A stretch of DNA of 64,000 nt from contig JAGVVL010000001.1 of the NCBI GenBank assembly GCA_018287875.1, positions 8,122,001 to 8,186,000 on the forward strand, read 5' to 3'. The notes under the pieces were generated by a model. The model did no database searches. It was not told where the DNA came from and saw only the letters and a list, made by a program, of their open reading frames with translations. Each line of letters begins with the position of its first letter. Position 1 is the first letter of the stretch. This document shows, piece by piece, positions 13,107 to 23,366 of this stretch. Made by a program: the position numbers and the translations under genes. The DNA is from Nigrospora sphaerica. Its lineage: Eukaryota > Ascomycota > Sordariomycetes > Amphisphaeriales > Apiosporaceae.

Positions 13107-14806
13107 CAACGGAAGTATGAAGGGGAAAGCAACACCGAAGGCACCAGGCATTGCAAAACAACGAAAGGCTTACAGTAGGCTCCTGTGGCTGTGCCCAGGG
13201 CGATCAGGGGAGAGGTATGCTCGCCCGCAAACCACAGACCCCGTTCCGGCATTCCTTCTCGCATGAGGGCAACGTCTTCATCGCCCTCAGTCAAGCCAAT
13301 TTGAAAATTGCTATAGCTGCCGTTGCCTGCCAGTTCATCGTGGAGCCAGGAGGTTGCAAAACATCCGACCGGGTGGTATTGCTCATCGTAGTGTGGCAGG
13401 CGGGAGTAATAAGGCTTGAAGAAGTCGTACAGGAAAGTGTCCTGCTTCTCCTTGGTGGGCAATTTGGCCACTTCGCGAGTCAAATATTGTGACTGGTCGC
13501 CGTAGGTGTAGAAGAGGAGCGTTGGCTGGGCCGTCGAGGGTGTCGATGAAGCCAGCTCAACTATCTCCTGCGTCCATCGCTGCGGGTTGGACTCTTTCGC
13601 GTACCCTGGCGACAACCATTGGCAAAAGCCTTTGACGACTCGTCCTTGCGGGTTGGAAGTCGAGAGCCAAAATGCCTTGGGGAAACTGATGTAGACCTGG
13701 AAAGGTTAGCAGCGGGACTCAGAGATGGGCAGTCCATGGTTGACAACCTTCTCAAGACAACCGTATCCGATACTGTTGATCGCTTTGGACAACCTTGGCG
13801 GCAGAGCAGGCTGGAAGGCATCCGGGTGCCGCTGGAGCCAACCAAGGGGCATGGTTGCGACCACCTCGTCGAATTCGAGGGTTGAACCTTGGTTCGTCGT
13901 AAGGACAACCTTGTCAGGGACGTCTGACGTTCGAACAGATGTGACAGTGGTGGATAGCTTCACAATCGCGCTGTCAAGGGCGGGCTTTGCGATAGCTTGC
14001 AGGATTGCCTGATAGGTCCCCGCGCAGAACAGGTTCTCGCCGTCAATGCATTCTTCCAGCCAGAAGAACTTCAATGACTGCTTCCGAACTGGGCTTCCAA
14101 TAAACGCACCCCACGTTTCGGCCATCTGCAGCACGAGTTTCCGCTCCTGCTCGAAGTCGGGCTTGCTGTCCGGTATCCTTCTGACAACTTCCTGTTGGAA
14201 GAAGTCCCACAGACTCTCATCGGGGTTGATGGCCGCTGTATTCTTATTACTGAATCGAAAGGCTTCCTGTATGATGTCCCACATGAGAGTCGAATAGGCC
14301 TCGCCGTCCGCCAGCGTCAGAAGGTTTCCCGTCTCGTCAAAGACATACGAGTCGGCATCAAAGCTGCCAACGACTGTGTTGGTTTGCTTGGCAAGGTCGA
14401 GGATAGGGTTTTCATTCGTTCCATGGATCCAGTTGGGCCCGGCGTCAACAATGTGTCCCGAGGGGAGTGTCTCCTGATGCACGCGACCTCCTATACGGTT
14501 TCGTCCTTCAATCAAGGTAACCTGGAATCCCTGTTTTAAAAGAATATCCGCACAGCGAAGGCCGGCTAACCCAGCTCCAATCACGCCTATATGAGGCTGG
14601 TGGTCGAGATGCCGGGCGCGTTGCTGGAGATGTCAGTTCTGGTTGATGCAAAGAGAAAGATGAAGGCACAATGGGGTCTTTAGGGTACCGTTTCGTGCCC
14701 CAGAAACCCGTTGGGTGCTGAGGGGACCCTTTGAGTTCCTTTGATTCCTGAATTCTCCGGGGAGTGGAGATAGACTTACCTTTCCGCGTCCTAGAGAAGC
14801 GTCCAT
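12929..14806 (-). CDS. FAD-dependent amine (polyamine) oxidase
   Basis: Four minus-strand exons, 14806..14780, 14623..13748, 13696..13174 and 12984..12929, give 493 aa. The FAD-binding dinucleotide motif VIGAGLAGLRCA is at residues 23-34, followed by the GG motif region (EGRNRIGGRVH). The C-terminal FAD-contact segment reads WFAGEHTSPLIALGTATGAYW-SGE, with Trp assembled across intron 3. LEKVYISFPKAFW, joined across the 51-nt intron 2, matches lysine-specific demethylase/polyamine oxidase-like flavoenzymes. These oxidise spermine/spermidine or their acetyl forms to H2O2 and an aldehyde. The start is ambiguous: an in-frame ATG at 14917 would add 37 residues. No PTS1 ending is seen (ends GRAV). 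Intron 3 carries a 36-nt T homopolymer. Confidence 0.9.
13070..13105. repeat. A36/T36 homopolymer in amine-oxidase intron 3
   Basis: Thirty-six uninterrupted A on the plus strand, so poly-T on the sense strand of the gene. It lies inside the 189-nt intron, about 70 nt upstream of a perfect TACTAAC branch site (near 13010). Confidence 0.95.
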
Positions 14807-15877
14807 CCTGGCGTCAAACCCAGCGAAGGTGTGCATGCGACAACTTTTAAGATCCTGCCATATGCGAGAGGAGCCACGACGGGCAGGACTGGTGGGTGAC
14901 ATCGAGTAAGCGTCCATGCTGCCGACTTAAGTACCTGAACTGTGACACAGTATATCTGGACTTTTGGGGTGGGACAGTGCGGGGGGGGGGGCAGCAGAGC
15001 AGAACGGCGGTAACACAGGAAATGCACGGGAAGTTGGTATAGCGAGGAGAATGAAACCAGTACGAGATGCTTTTCGAGACAAGCAGAAACAAGGCGAGGT
15101 AAAGAGGCCCGATGTGGTGGATATGGAAAGACAGGCGCGAAGACGACTCAATAACGGAGAGCGCGACATGCACCGGCGACGGTGGCTCCCCTCAGATTAG
15201 ACGGCCCGCTTAAGCGACGAGATACTTAACCGTCACCACACGAAGGGATAGAGATAAGAAAGACTGAAGCGGACACAGAGGGGTGAGCGTGAACATTACG
15301 GGTAGAGGAGGAATGACAACGATTCTGACACAGGTCTTGCCTGGAGAACAGCGATGCAGTTATCCGGGCTCCGAACCGCTGGCCACGCAACCATGCATCT
15401 GCCCAAACAGGTGCCTATGGGGACATGGCCTTTGCCACATTATGGATGCCTCGACAGTGGTGCCGCCGCCGCTGTCGCGGGACCAAAGAAGCATTGCTGT
15501 ATGAAGGAGGCCTTGGCGGGCCTGGGCCGTGGAGGCGACTCACGGGGTTAAGAAACCAAGCCAATGAGTGAGAGTGTGTGCTTCGTTCCCACCCACTTCA
15601 CATTCACCGAAGAGACGGATGGGGGGGTGGCTGGCTGGCTGGCTGACTGCGGAAAGGGGAAGCCCAAAGTCGAATTGGGAAGAAGACCAAGCGGCGATTG
15701 TGGTGTGGGGGGTCAGTTACGGAAGGCCAGAGCTGCAACTGGTGCAAAACCCCAAATTCTGTTACTACACACACCCCTATCCTTAATACAGTTAGTATTA
15801 AATTAGAACCAGGCCTTTCACTTTTCAGGTGTCGAGACTTCTTATCGCGAAACTTCCTTTAATCACATCCCATCGTC
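14807..15877. other. Intergenic: 5' side of amine oxidase
   Basis: Contains the amine-oxidase promoter and possibly 37 further N-terminal codons (to 14917). A G-rich homopolymer lies near 14980-14992. No other credible coding sequence. Confidence 0.45.
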
Positions 15878-16876
15878 ATGACTGCTACTTTCTGTCCTAA
15901 GGTGGGCGCTCGACATAATGTTCTACAACACGGCAAGCCCGGTCTCTCTCATTGCCCAATCTGTGAATGCCGACTTCCTGGTCTTCCTCCGAAGGAAGAG
16001 ATCTACGATCTAACAGACGTGCCCTCGGACCCCCCAACACCGCAAGAACGCCGCCATCTCACGCATTCACCGGCGTTGTTCATACCAGGCAGCCAACCTA
16101 TAAGCAATACAGTCAGCACCCGGATATGGATCGAGTCCTCACGATATGCGCAGGCGGCACGATAAGAAAGCGTCCGACAAACGTAATCGATAAAGCGACC
16201 GCTCCAAGTTTACATCGGACTCGTGTTATACGCCGGCGAATACACACTCATACCATGCGGTGGTCTGCATGCTAAGAAGTTCCACAAGCTCTTGAAGGTG
16301 CAGACAATCACGCCATTCAGGATGTCAGGAAACCAACAATTTGCCAATCACGACGAGCTTATTAAAGAGCTACTTCGAAAGGCAAAGATCAATCCCGAAT
16401 TCAGATAAGTGGCATGGAAGCTTTGTGGGCTAATACACACCGGGAACGGTGCAAGCTACGACGACCTTTACCTACCTACCGACGAGCCCTTCACTATCCA
16501 TCAACTCATAGACGCAATCATACGTACTGGCAAATCGAAAGACGAGATTCGCGTCAATATAATCTCTACAACAGAGATCGAAGAAAGCGAGTCCAATACT
16601 CCGAAAAGAAAACAACAGCTGGAGGATATAAAGGCGGAAGCAGGAAGAGCTAATGGTTCACAGATCAAAGGCGCAGGAGTAAGAAAAACAAAGGGCAAAC
16701 CTCAAGCGAAGAAGTACGCGGACCTCCCTATACCGCTACTTACTAGGGCGACCATCCACCCATCCATCCATGGATCCTTGATACCTCCAGCTTCCCAGAT
16801 GGTCCTGAATAGGCGGGGCTACAGCGGATGGAAAGACCGGGACTGGGATGGGCGCGGGGCTAAGAAAGGAACATAG
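15878..16876 (+). pseudogene. Degenerate gene with three in-frame TAA stops (RIP-like)
   Basis: A single frame reads protein-like sequence through the interval but is broken by TAA at 16163-16165, 16184-16186 and 16406-16408. Before the first stop it encodes a Cys-rich start (HCPICECRLPGLPPKEE). Between and after the stops it reads YIGLVLYAGEYTLIP, FRMSGNQQFANHDELIKELL and PTDEPFTIHQLIDAIIRTGK, and then a Lys/Glu-rich tail. All three stops would be repaired by one T-to-C change to CAA, as expected of CpA-to-TpA RIP mutation. I do not recognise the family; repeat-associated or mobile-element-borne origin is only inferred from the RIP pattern. The frame holds for the whole length, so loss looks recent or driven by point mutation only. 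Confidence 0.6.
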
Positions 16877-17972
16877 GAGATAGCTCGAAACGTACCGGAG
16901 GAATACCTCTTGGCGGATGTGCGCGCTTCTCGGCAAACTCCAGGGCATTAGGGAGAAATAGTTGTAGACTTGTATTCCAGCGCGTCGATGGGCAAGGGAC
17001 GTGTCAAAGGCGGGCGGCAGAATCAACGATAATGGATCCATGAACGGTTCCAGTCGGGCTGTCGTGTCGCCCCACGAGCACGCGCCAAGCCCGGCTATGC
17101 GTGAGCGTACAGTACATACTGTACGTCAATACGTTAGGTACAGACAGGTACGTAGACGGGCCAAGTACCTGCTTGACTAGCTCGGATCTGGGGGAGGTCT
17201 GGGAGGGGGGATATCTATTGTATCTCCTGAACCCCATGGTCAAGTCCCGAGCGCAGCAGAAGGATGCAGGACGCATGACGATGGCCATGTGCTTGGTACC
17301 ACCCAGGATTTGTGCACTCGCCTGTTGTGTGGTCTCTTCCCATGCAGCCAGAGTTCGGCAGCTCATATGCGTTACTCGACCCGCGCCTGAAGCTCGACCG
17401 CCCAACCAAGCGACGTGGAATCTGGCCCGCATCGGCAAGCGACGAATGGGGCAATTCCTTGAGGCGACGAAGCATCGACTCCAGCTGGTGCTGCCGCTGC
17501 TGCCAGCCGCGAGCCAAGCGGCCTCCGCCAGCCCCAGGTCTCCCCGCTAGCCATCATTCGTTCACATGAAAAGCAATGGATCCGAGTCGCGCGATGATGC
17601 AGGGCACGAGAGCTTCGGCCAATGGGCTTCCGGCCATTAGCATCGCTTGTGCCCACCTTTCGGGCCAGGGATCTGGGGAATACCTTCTCCAGACCCGCCA
17701 ACCGAGGCATTCCATACCCGCCCAACGGCGTCAGCAGCGCCCTGAGCCGGCTTCGAGTTGCGTTACTTGCTGGCCCGGCCGGAAGAGAAGTACTTCAGAC
17801 GCTCTTGCGACTCGCTTCTTTATTCACTTTCCTCTCCCTCTCCCTCTCCCTCCCACTCCTTTCCTTCGTCCCGACACGCTCATCTTCCCGCTCCGAGCCT
17901 CCCTTTCAGCCCATTCGTACCTACCTCCTCCATCCCTTTACAGCGGCCAGCACGCCCCACGCGCCAGCCACC
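16877..17972. other. Intergenic: promoter and leader of the cytochrome b5-ACAD gene
   Basis: No gene seen. A CT-rich leader (about 17820-17860, CCTCTC repeats) lies just upstream of the start at 17973, as often in fungal promoters. Several GTACxTA words lie at 17140-17170. Confidence 0.5.
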
Positions 17973-19564
17973 ATGGCAAAGACGTACACCCGCGAAGAGG
18001 TCGCCAAACACAACACCGAGGACTCGGTGTGGTTCATTATCGATGCCAAGGTCTACGATGCCTCGGAGTTTCTGGATGCCCACCCCGGTGGTGAGGCTGT
18101 CCTACGCCAGGTCGCCGGCACTGATGCCACCGCCGCCTTCTATAACCTCCACCGACAGGAAGTCCTCACAAAGTACGAGGACCTCTGCATAGGCACCATC
18201 GAGGGAGAGAAGTCGACAGTCATCACCATGAAGCCCGGCGACTTGAGCCCTGTTCCCTACGCCGAGCCGCTCTGGCTCAGCCCGCCGTTCAAAACCCCGT
18301 ATTACAACGATAGCCACCGAAGGCTCCAAAAGGCCATGCGGCTCTTCGTCGACACCCACATCTACCCCGAAGCCCAACAAAGAGAGGCGGATGGCAAGTA
18401 CATCAGCCAAGAGCTGGTAGAACGCATGTCCAAGGCTGGTATCCTCCACATGCGTCTCGGTCCTGGCAAGCACTTGCATGGTGTCGAGCTGCTCGGTGGC
18501 GCTGTCAAGGGCGAGGAGTTCGACTACTTCCACGATCTCATCATGGGCCAAGAGAGTATGCGCGCCAATGCCCGTGGCTTCATGGACGGCAGCTTGGCGG
18601 GCATGGTCATTGGACTGCCGTGCATCATGAACTACATGAAGGAGGGCCCGCGTAAAAAGGCGCTGATGGACGAGGTCTTCAGCGGCAAGAAGAAAATCTG
18701 CCTGGCCATCACCGAGGCCTTTGCTGGCTCCGACGTGGCGGGCCTCCGCACCACCGCGGTGAAGACGCCCGATGGAAAGCACTACATTGTCAACGGCACC
18801 AAGAAGTGGATTACCAACGGTGTCTTCTCCGACTACTTCGTTACTGGTGTCAAGACGGACAAGGGATTGAGCGTCCTGCTCATTCCTCGCGGAGAGGGTG
18901 TCGAGACCAAGCTGATCAAGACGTCGTACTCGACCACGGCCGGCACCACCTACATCACCTACGATAACGTGAAGGTGCCCGTGGAGAACCTCCTTGGCGA
19001 GGAGAACAAGGGCATCTACGTGATTCTGAGCAACTTCAACCACGAGCGCTGGACCATGGCCTGTAAGTCTCCCTTCACCCAGTCGACGATGGCTACCATC
19101 GTAGCTAACAAATCCCAGGCGGTACCGTGCGCGGCATGCGAACCGTTGTCGAGGAGTGTCTGAAGTGGTCGCACCAGCGCATAGTCTTTGGCAAGCGGCT
19201 CATCGACCAGCCCGTCATCCGCCAGAAGCTCGCCAAGATGATCGCACTGACGGAAGCGCACCAGTCTTGGCTCGAGACCATCACGTACCAGATGTGCAAC
19301 ATGCCCTACAAGGAGCAATCCAAACACCTGGGTGGCCCCATCGGTCTGCTCAAGATGTCAGCCACGCGTGCGGCCCACGAGTGCGCCGACGAGTCGGTGC
19401 AGATCTTCGGTGGCCGCGCCCTGACCCAGTCGGGAATGGGCAAATTCATCGAGATGTTCCACCGAACCTACAAATTCGACGCCATCCTAGGTGGCGCCGA
19501 GGAGGTTTTGGCCGATCTGGGCGTCAGGCAAGCCATGGCCAAGATGCCTAAGGCAGTGCTGTAG
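17973..19564 (+). CDS. Cytochrome b5-acyl-CoA dehydrogenase fusion protein
   Basis: Two exons, 17973..19062 and 19119..19564, give 511 aa. The start ATG sits in a good context (CCACCATGG). Residues 1-75 are a cytochrome b5 haem domain with the axial-His motif HPGG (DAHPGGEAVLRQVAG) and a second His in YNLHRQ. The rest is an acyl-CoA dehydrogenase: ITEAFAGSDVAGLRTTAV in the FAD region, TKKWITNGVFSDYF, and the C-terminal helical domain with QIFGGRALTQSGMGK. Such b5-ACAD fusions are known in fungi. They should dehydrogenate an acyl-CoA with FAD, and the b5 domain could hand electrons to or from another protein. No mitochondrial presequence or clear peroxisomal ending is seen (ends KAVL). The substrate chain length cannot be assigned. 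Confidence 0.93.
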
Positions 19565-20591
19565 TGCTTACGGTAGAAAAAGTCCAAGGGCGTTCGGTGT
19601 GCTTACCTACCCAACATTGGGGTCCGTCCGTGCGTTATTGTTTATATTCGTTTCTGATGCCTCGAGGCGCGTGGAGAATAGACTGGCCGGTAGACGTGTG
19701 CTTCGATCCCGTTTCCAAAGTCTGCTCGAAACCCGCTGACAGTCTCGTGGGTGTCAACCAGCTGATCGCAACCTTTTGATGTAAAAGTTTACCGGCTATC
19801 TAACTCCCAAGTCGCATTGCGTGGATCGCAGTCGAAGCATGCCTTTTACCGCCTGCATATTTGCGTATTGCTCCCCAAGGTGACGGGCGCACCGCCCCCA
19901 ATTTCACTTTGCAGTCTTGCCGATGCCTCGTTTTTGTAGCTATGTCATAGCACACCTTCGATGGCGCCCGCAATATGGATTCTCGGCGTATAGTCTATTT
20001 CATTCTCGTCGTCAATCATATCCTTATTAGATCATGGTGTACGCCTTGCTTGGGGTTTCACATCGTGTACTTCGTCACAATTTTGGCACTCGACCTCTTG
20101 CGGCTTCCATTGTGATTTAATAGGTGCTCTGGTAGCTTCATGAAGTTGTTCCGGGGGCTGCTTATTACATATCCTGCGGTAAGTACTGCATCTTACCAGG
20201 ATTTAACGAACGGGGTATTACTTTGATGCTAGTATTCCATCTGGTAACCTCAAGAGTCAGCTCCCATAAGGCAAAGATAAGGTATGTTCCTATCCGTGTG
20301 TTTGCCACGTGAAAATGAAGGGTCGTCTGATGAGAAGATGGAGTGGATGCCGTTCATAGGTTCAATTAACAGCGCATGCGGAATACAGCGCAAGAGGGGG
20401 GTTTGTGGTTTGTCACCGCTTAGTTTTTTTTAAATAAGCTAGGGTCAGGATAGGAAAGTGGACAAGGCCGGCTTACTACAAGATACAGTCGACAGCAAAT
20501 CCGCTGGGTAATTTCTGATTCTCCGCATGTTACTCTCCCTTTTCCCAACTCCCTTTTATTAGGCGTCTGGAGGCGTCTGAAGCAGAACACC
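19565..20591. other. Intergenic between ACAD and MOSC-reductase genes
   Basis: About 1 kb of more AT-rich sequence than the flanking genes. No gene seen. It should hold the ACAD 3' UTR and the MOSC-gene promoter. Confidence 0.5.
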
Positions 20592-22620
20592 ATGGCCAAT
20601 TCCGATGTCGACTTGGCCGCGCCCTTCGATAATGATGTCATCCTCGAGGTGCGCCGAAGCAAAATGAAGGCGATGCCCGGTCTCAAGATCCAATCCGGCA
20701 TCGACAAGACCCCATGCGAGGGACGCATTGCTGTGTCTTTCTTGGGGCTTGAGGAGGACGAACACGATCTTGTGTTCCACGGTGGGAGGGACAAGGCTGT
20801 CCATGGCTGTGCGTAGCGTCCGGCCTCCCGCATCGACCCTCCTTGGTTTCTTCGTTGACCTGATCCTGGCCGCTAACGTGCCTCTAAGACTGTTCCTCAC
20901 ATTATCCTGCGTGGCAGGCTGAGTATCCGGAGGCGGCTTCGCGCTTCCATCCCGGGGCCTTTGGCGAGAATTTGGTGACTCGGCATATGAATGAACGCAA
21001 TGTCTGCATAGGCGACATCGTCCAAGTCGGTCCCGTGGACGTTGGCCCGCTCCTACAGGTTAGCTTGCCGCGTCAACCAGTAAGCCTCCCCGGAACCCCC
21101 TGGGTGCTGCGAAGATTCGCAATGGGCTCTGGACAGAAATTCACCGTATATCGGTGACTGTTGCAAGAACGTTGTGCTGACCGCTAAGCTCTAGTGGTAA
21201 GATCTGGGTGGCGTGGTGTTGAGACGATGATTCCCTCGGCGGAATCCACGATGCTTTCTTTTTGCCAATCGTGACGGTATGCTAATCGCCAGTTATACAG
21301 CTTCAAGTTGAACCACCGATTCCAAATCAAGCAGTTCGCACCCAAAACGTACCTGTCTTCGAGGACCGGCTGGTATTACCGGGTCTTGAAAGAAGGGACA
21401 GTGGCGGCAGGCGACTCCATATCTCTTGTTGAACGCCGGTGGCCAACATGGACTATCGAGCGTGTGCAAGAATATCTTCACCGCAGCCAGGAGAATCACG
21501 AAATGAACAAAGAATTGGCAGCCATCGAGGCGATGGGGGAAGAGAGCCGTGGCAACTTCCGTAACCGGGTCACACGGCACGAGGCGAGGAAGAAGAGGGA
21601 GGCTGCTGGCGAGGAGAAGGACAAGGGTGACGAATGGCGGGATTACAAGGTGGTCGAGAAGAAGCAGCAGACGGACCGGATCGCCTCTTTTGTCCTTGAG
21701 GCGGTCGATGCCAAACCCGACAACGAAAGCACCCTCCGCGGAGCTCACGCGCGCCTGAAGCTGCCCGGAGGGCTCCTGCGGTCCTACTCCATCGTCTCGG
21801 GGAACGGCAACCGGTTCGAGCTCGGTATAGCGCTCGATGCGAATTCGAAAGGCGGCTCCCGGTTCATGCACGCCGCGTCGGTTGGCGACACGGTTTCGGT
21901 CGGTAGCATCACCGGCGACATAGCACCAGCCGGAAGCAAGAGCAACCATGTGTTTATCGCCGGTGGTGTGGGCATCACGGCCTTCTTGTCACTGTTGGAC
22001 CTCTATTCGAGGATCCACTGGAGCACCACGCTGCATTATGCGGTACGCTCCACTTCCGACATCCCCTTCCGGGAGAGAATCGAAGGCCTCGGGGAGGCTG
22101 TTCGGATTTATGATGCCTTGCAGGGCCAACGCATGGACTTAGCAGCTATTTTGGGGGGGCTGTAAGTACTTCACCGTGGGTTTTTGGGGCGCCTCCCCTT
22201 CATCGAATGCTGACTCTTGGCCCTTTTAGCTCGTGGAACTCGCAGGTCTACGTCTGCGGCCCGCAGTCTATGATGGACGAGGTCCGCCAAGTGTGCCGAG
22301 AATTGGGTATCAGCGATGACGATGTCCACCTGGAGGCCTTTCAGGCTGATACCTCGGGGGACCCTTTTGAAGCCGAGATTGTGAACCGAGGCGGACGAAC
22401 CCTACAAGTCGGCGCCGAGGAGACGTTGCTCGAAGTGCTCAAACGAAATTTCGAGGGCATACCCTCGAGCTGCGAGGTGGGCAACTGCGGCACCTGCCGT
22501 ATTTCTCTCAAGGCCGGACGAGTGGATCATCGCGGTACAGCGTTGACGAAGGAGGATATGGATGAGTCGATGTTGAGTTGCGTGAGCCGAGGAATTGGAA
22601 GAATTGTCGTGGAAATCTAA
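20592..22620 (+). CDS. MOSC domain-flavin reductase-2Fe2S ferredoxin fusion oxidoreductase
   Basis: Five exons, 20592..20808, 20889..21079, 21195..21196, 21301..22161 and 22230..22620, give 553 aa. Residues 1 to about 200 are a YiiM-like MOSC domain: FHGGRDKAVHGYCSSHYPAW, PGAFGENL, then QPCFKLNHRFQIK and RTGWYYRVL. Next comes a ferredoxin-reductase region with LRSYSIVSG (flavin), IAGGVGITAFLSLL and YVCGPQSMMDEV (pyridine nucleotide). Last is a plant-type ferredoxin with Cys 505, 510, 513 and 541 (CEVGNCGTC plus a distal C). By analogy with YiiM and mARC, a molybdenum-cofactor N-hydroxyl reductase with its own electron chain is inferred. The third exon is only 2 nt long; it was required to obtain the conserved PCFKLN motif. 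Confidence 0.9.
21195..21196 (+). other. Predicted 2-nt microexon (TG) of the MOSC-reductase gene
   Basis: Exon 2 ends on Pro at 21079 before a GTAAGC donor. The next in-frame conserved sequence starts with C-TTC-AAG at 21301, so two bases of a codon are missing. The string CTCTAG-TG-GTAAGA at 21189-21202 gives an acceptor and a donor flanking exactly TG. Together these make TGC (Cys137) and the family motif PCFKLN. No single canonical intron between 21060 and 21301 was found that yields it. Confidence 0.65.
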
Positions 22621-23366
22621 AGAGAGAAGGGGCGGGGTTGGCATCGACTGTTCTGTGGGCCCGTCAAGGCTGCACAACCCACGAACGTTGGATCATACCG
22701 CATGTTACCATTTGTATGTAGCATGATGTGCTTTTCGAAGAAAATATGCCTCATACGATGTCACCGTACGAAGAATTTTCCAGTCGAATGGATCACAAAA
22801 AATAGATACTTTACCCAGTACTCACAAAGCGCGGTGAACAACCCCCCCCTCGGGTGAATCCCCGGCCTAGGCTTTTTCTCCATATGGCACCCCCGCCAAG
22901 AGGTTCTCCCCACACACAATCGGCCTCGTTTCTCCTCATTGCGTTCGCCCGATTCCCCAACGACACCCCACATCAACCCCAGTTCCGTCATCACTTTCTT
23001 GAAGAAACACAACGCCGAGAGGGGACGCGCCCTGACAAACCTGGATGGACATGGGGACGGCGGGGCCGCCGACTGCTTAGCAAGGCTTAGCCTCTCATCC
23101 GCATCGGACGGAAGCCGACACTGAAGAGCCCCAGGCCTGCGAGAGAGCCTTGGAGAAAGGCCCGGCTCGGGGTAGATGGGTAACTGGCCAGCCGATCCCG
23201 GTGTCTCTTGCCATGTCGGCCTCCACCGTGCTCGCTTCTATGTTGGGCAGGGGAGGCAAGGGGGGGAGGAAACACGACTTGGGTACAAAAGCTGGGCGCT
23301 TGCCGGCGTTGGCTCGAAGGATGCCCGTCGCCAGCCATCACCGTTTCTGCTACGTGCTCCGCGAAG
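22621..23366. other. Intergenic: promoter of the beta-glucosidase gene
   Basis: No gene seen. It lies between two plus-strand genes and should contain the MOSC-gene 3' UTR and the GH3 promoter. Confidence 0.45.

Noticed and set aside
16102..16240. Frameshifts as the cause of the broken gene at 15.9-16.9 kb
   Set aside because: A second frame looked open here, but the original frame continues through TAA codons into the same downstream protein, so point mutations alone explain it.
18102..19043. 313-residue minus-strand open frame
   Set aside because: Antisense of the cytochrome b5-acyl-CoA dehydrogenase exon; no domain features.
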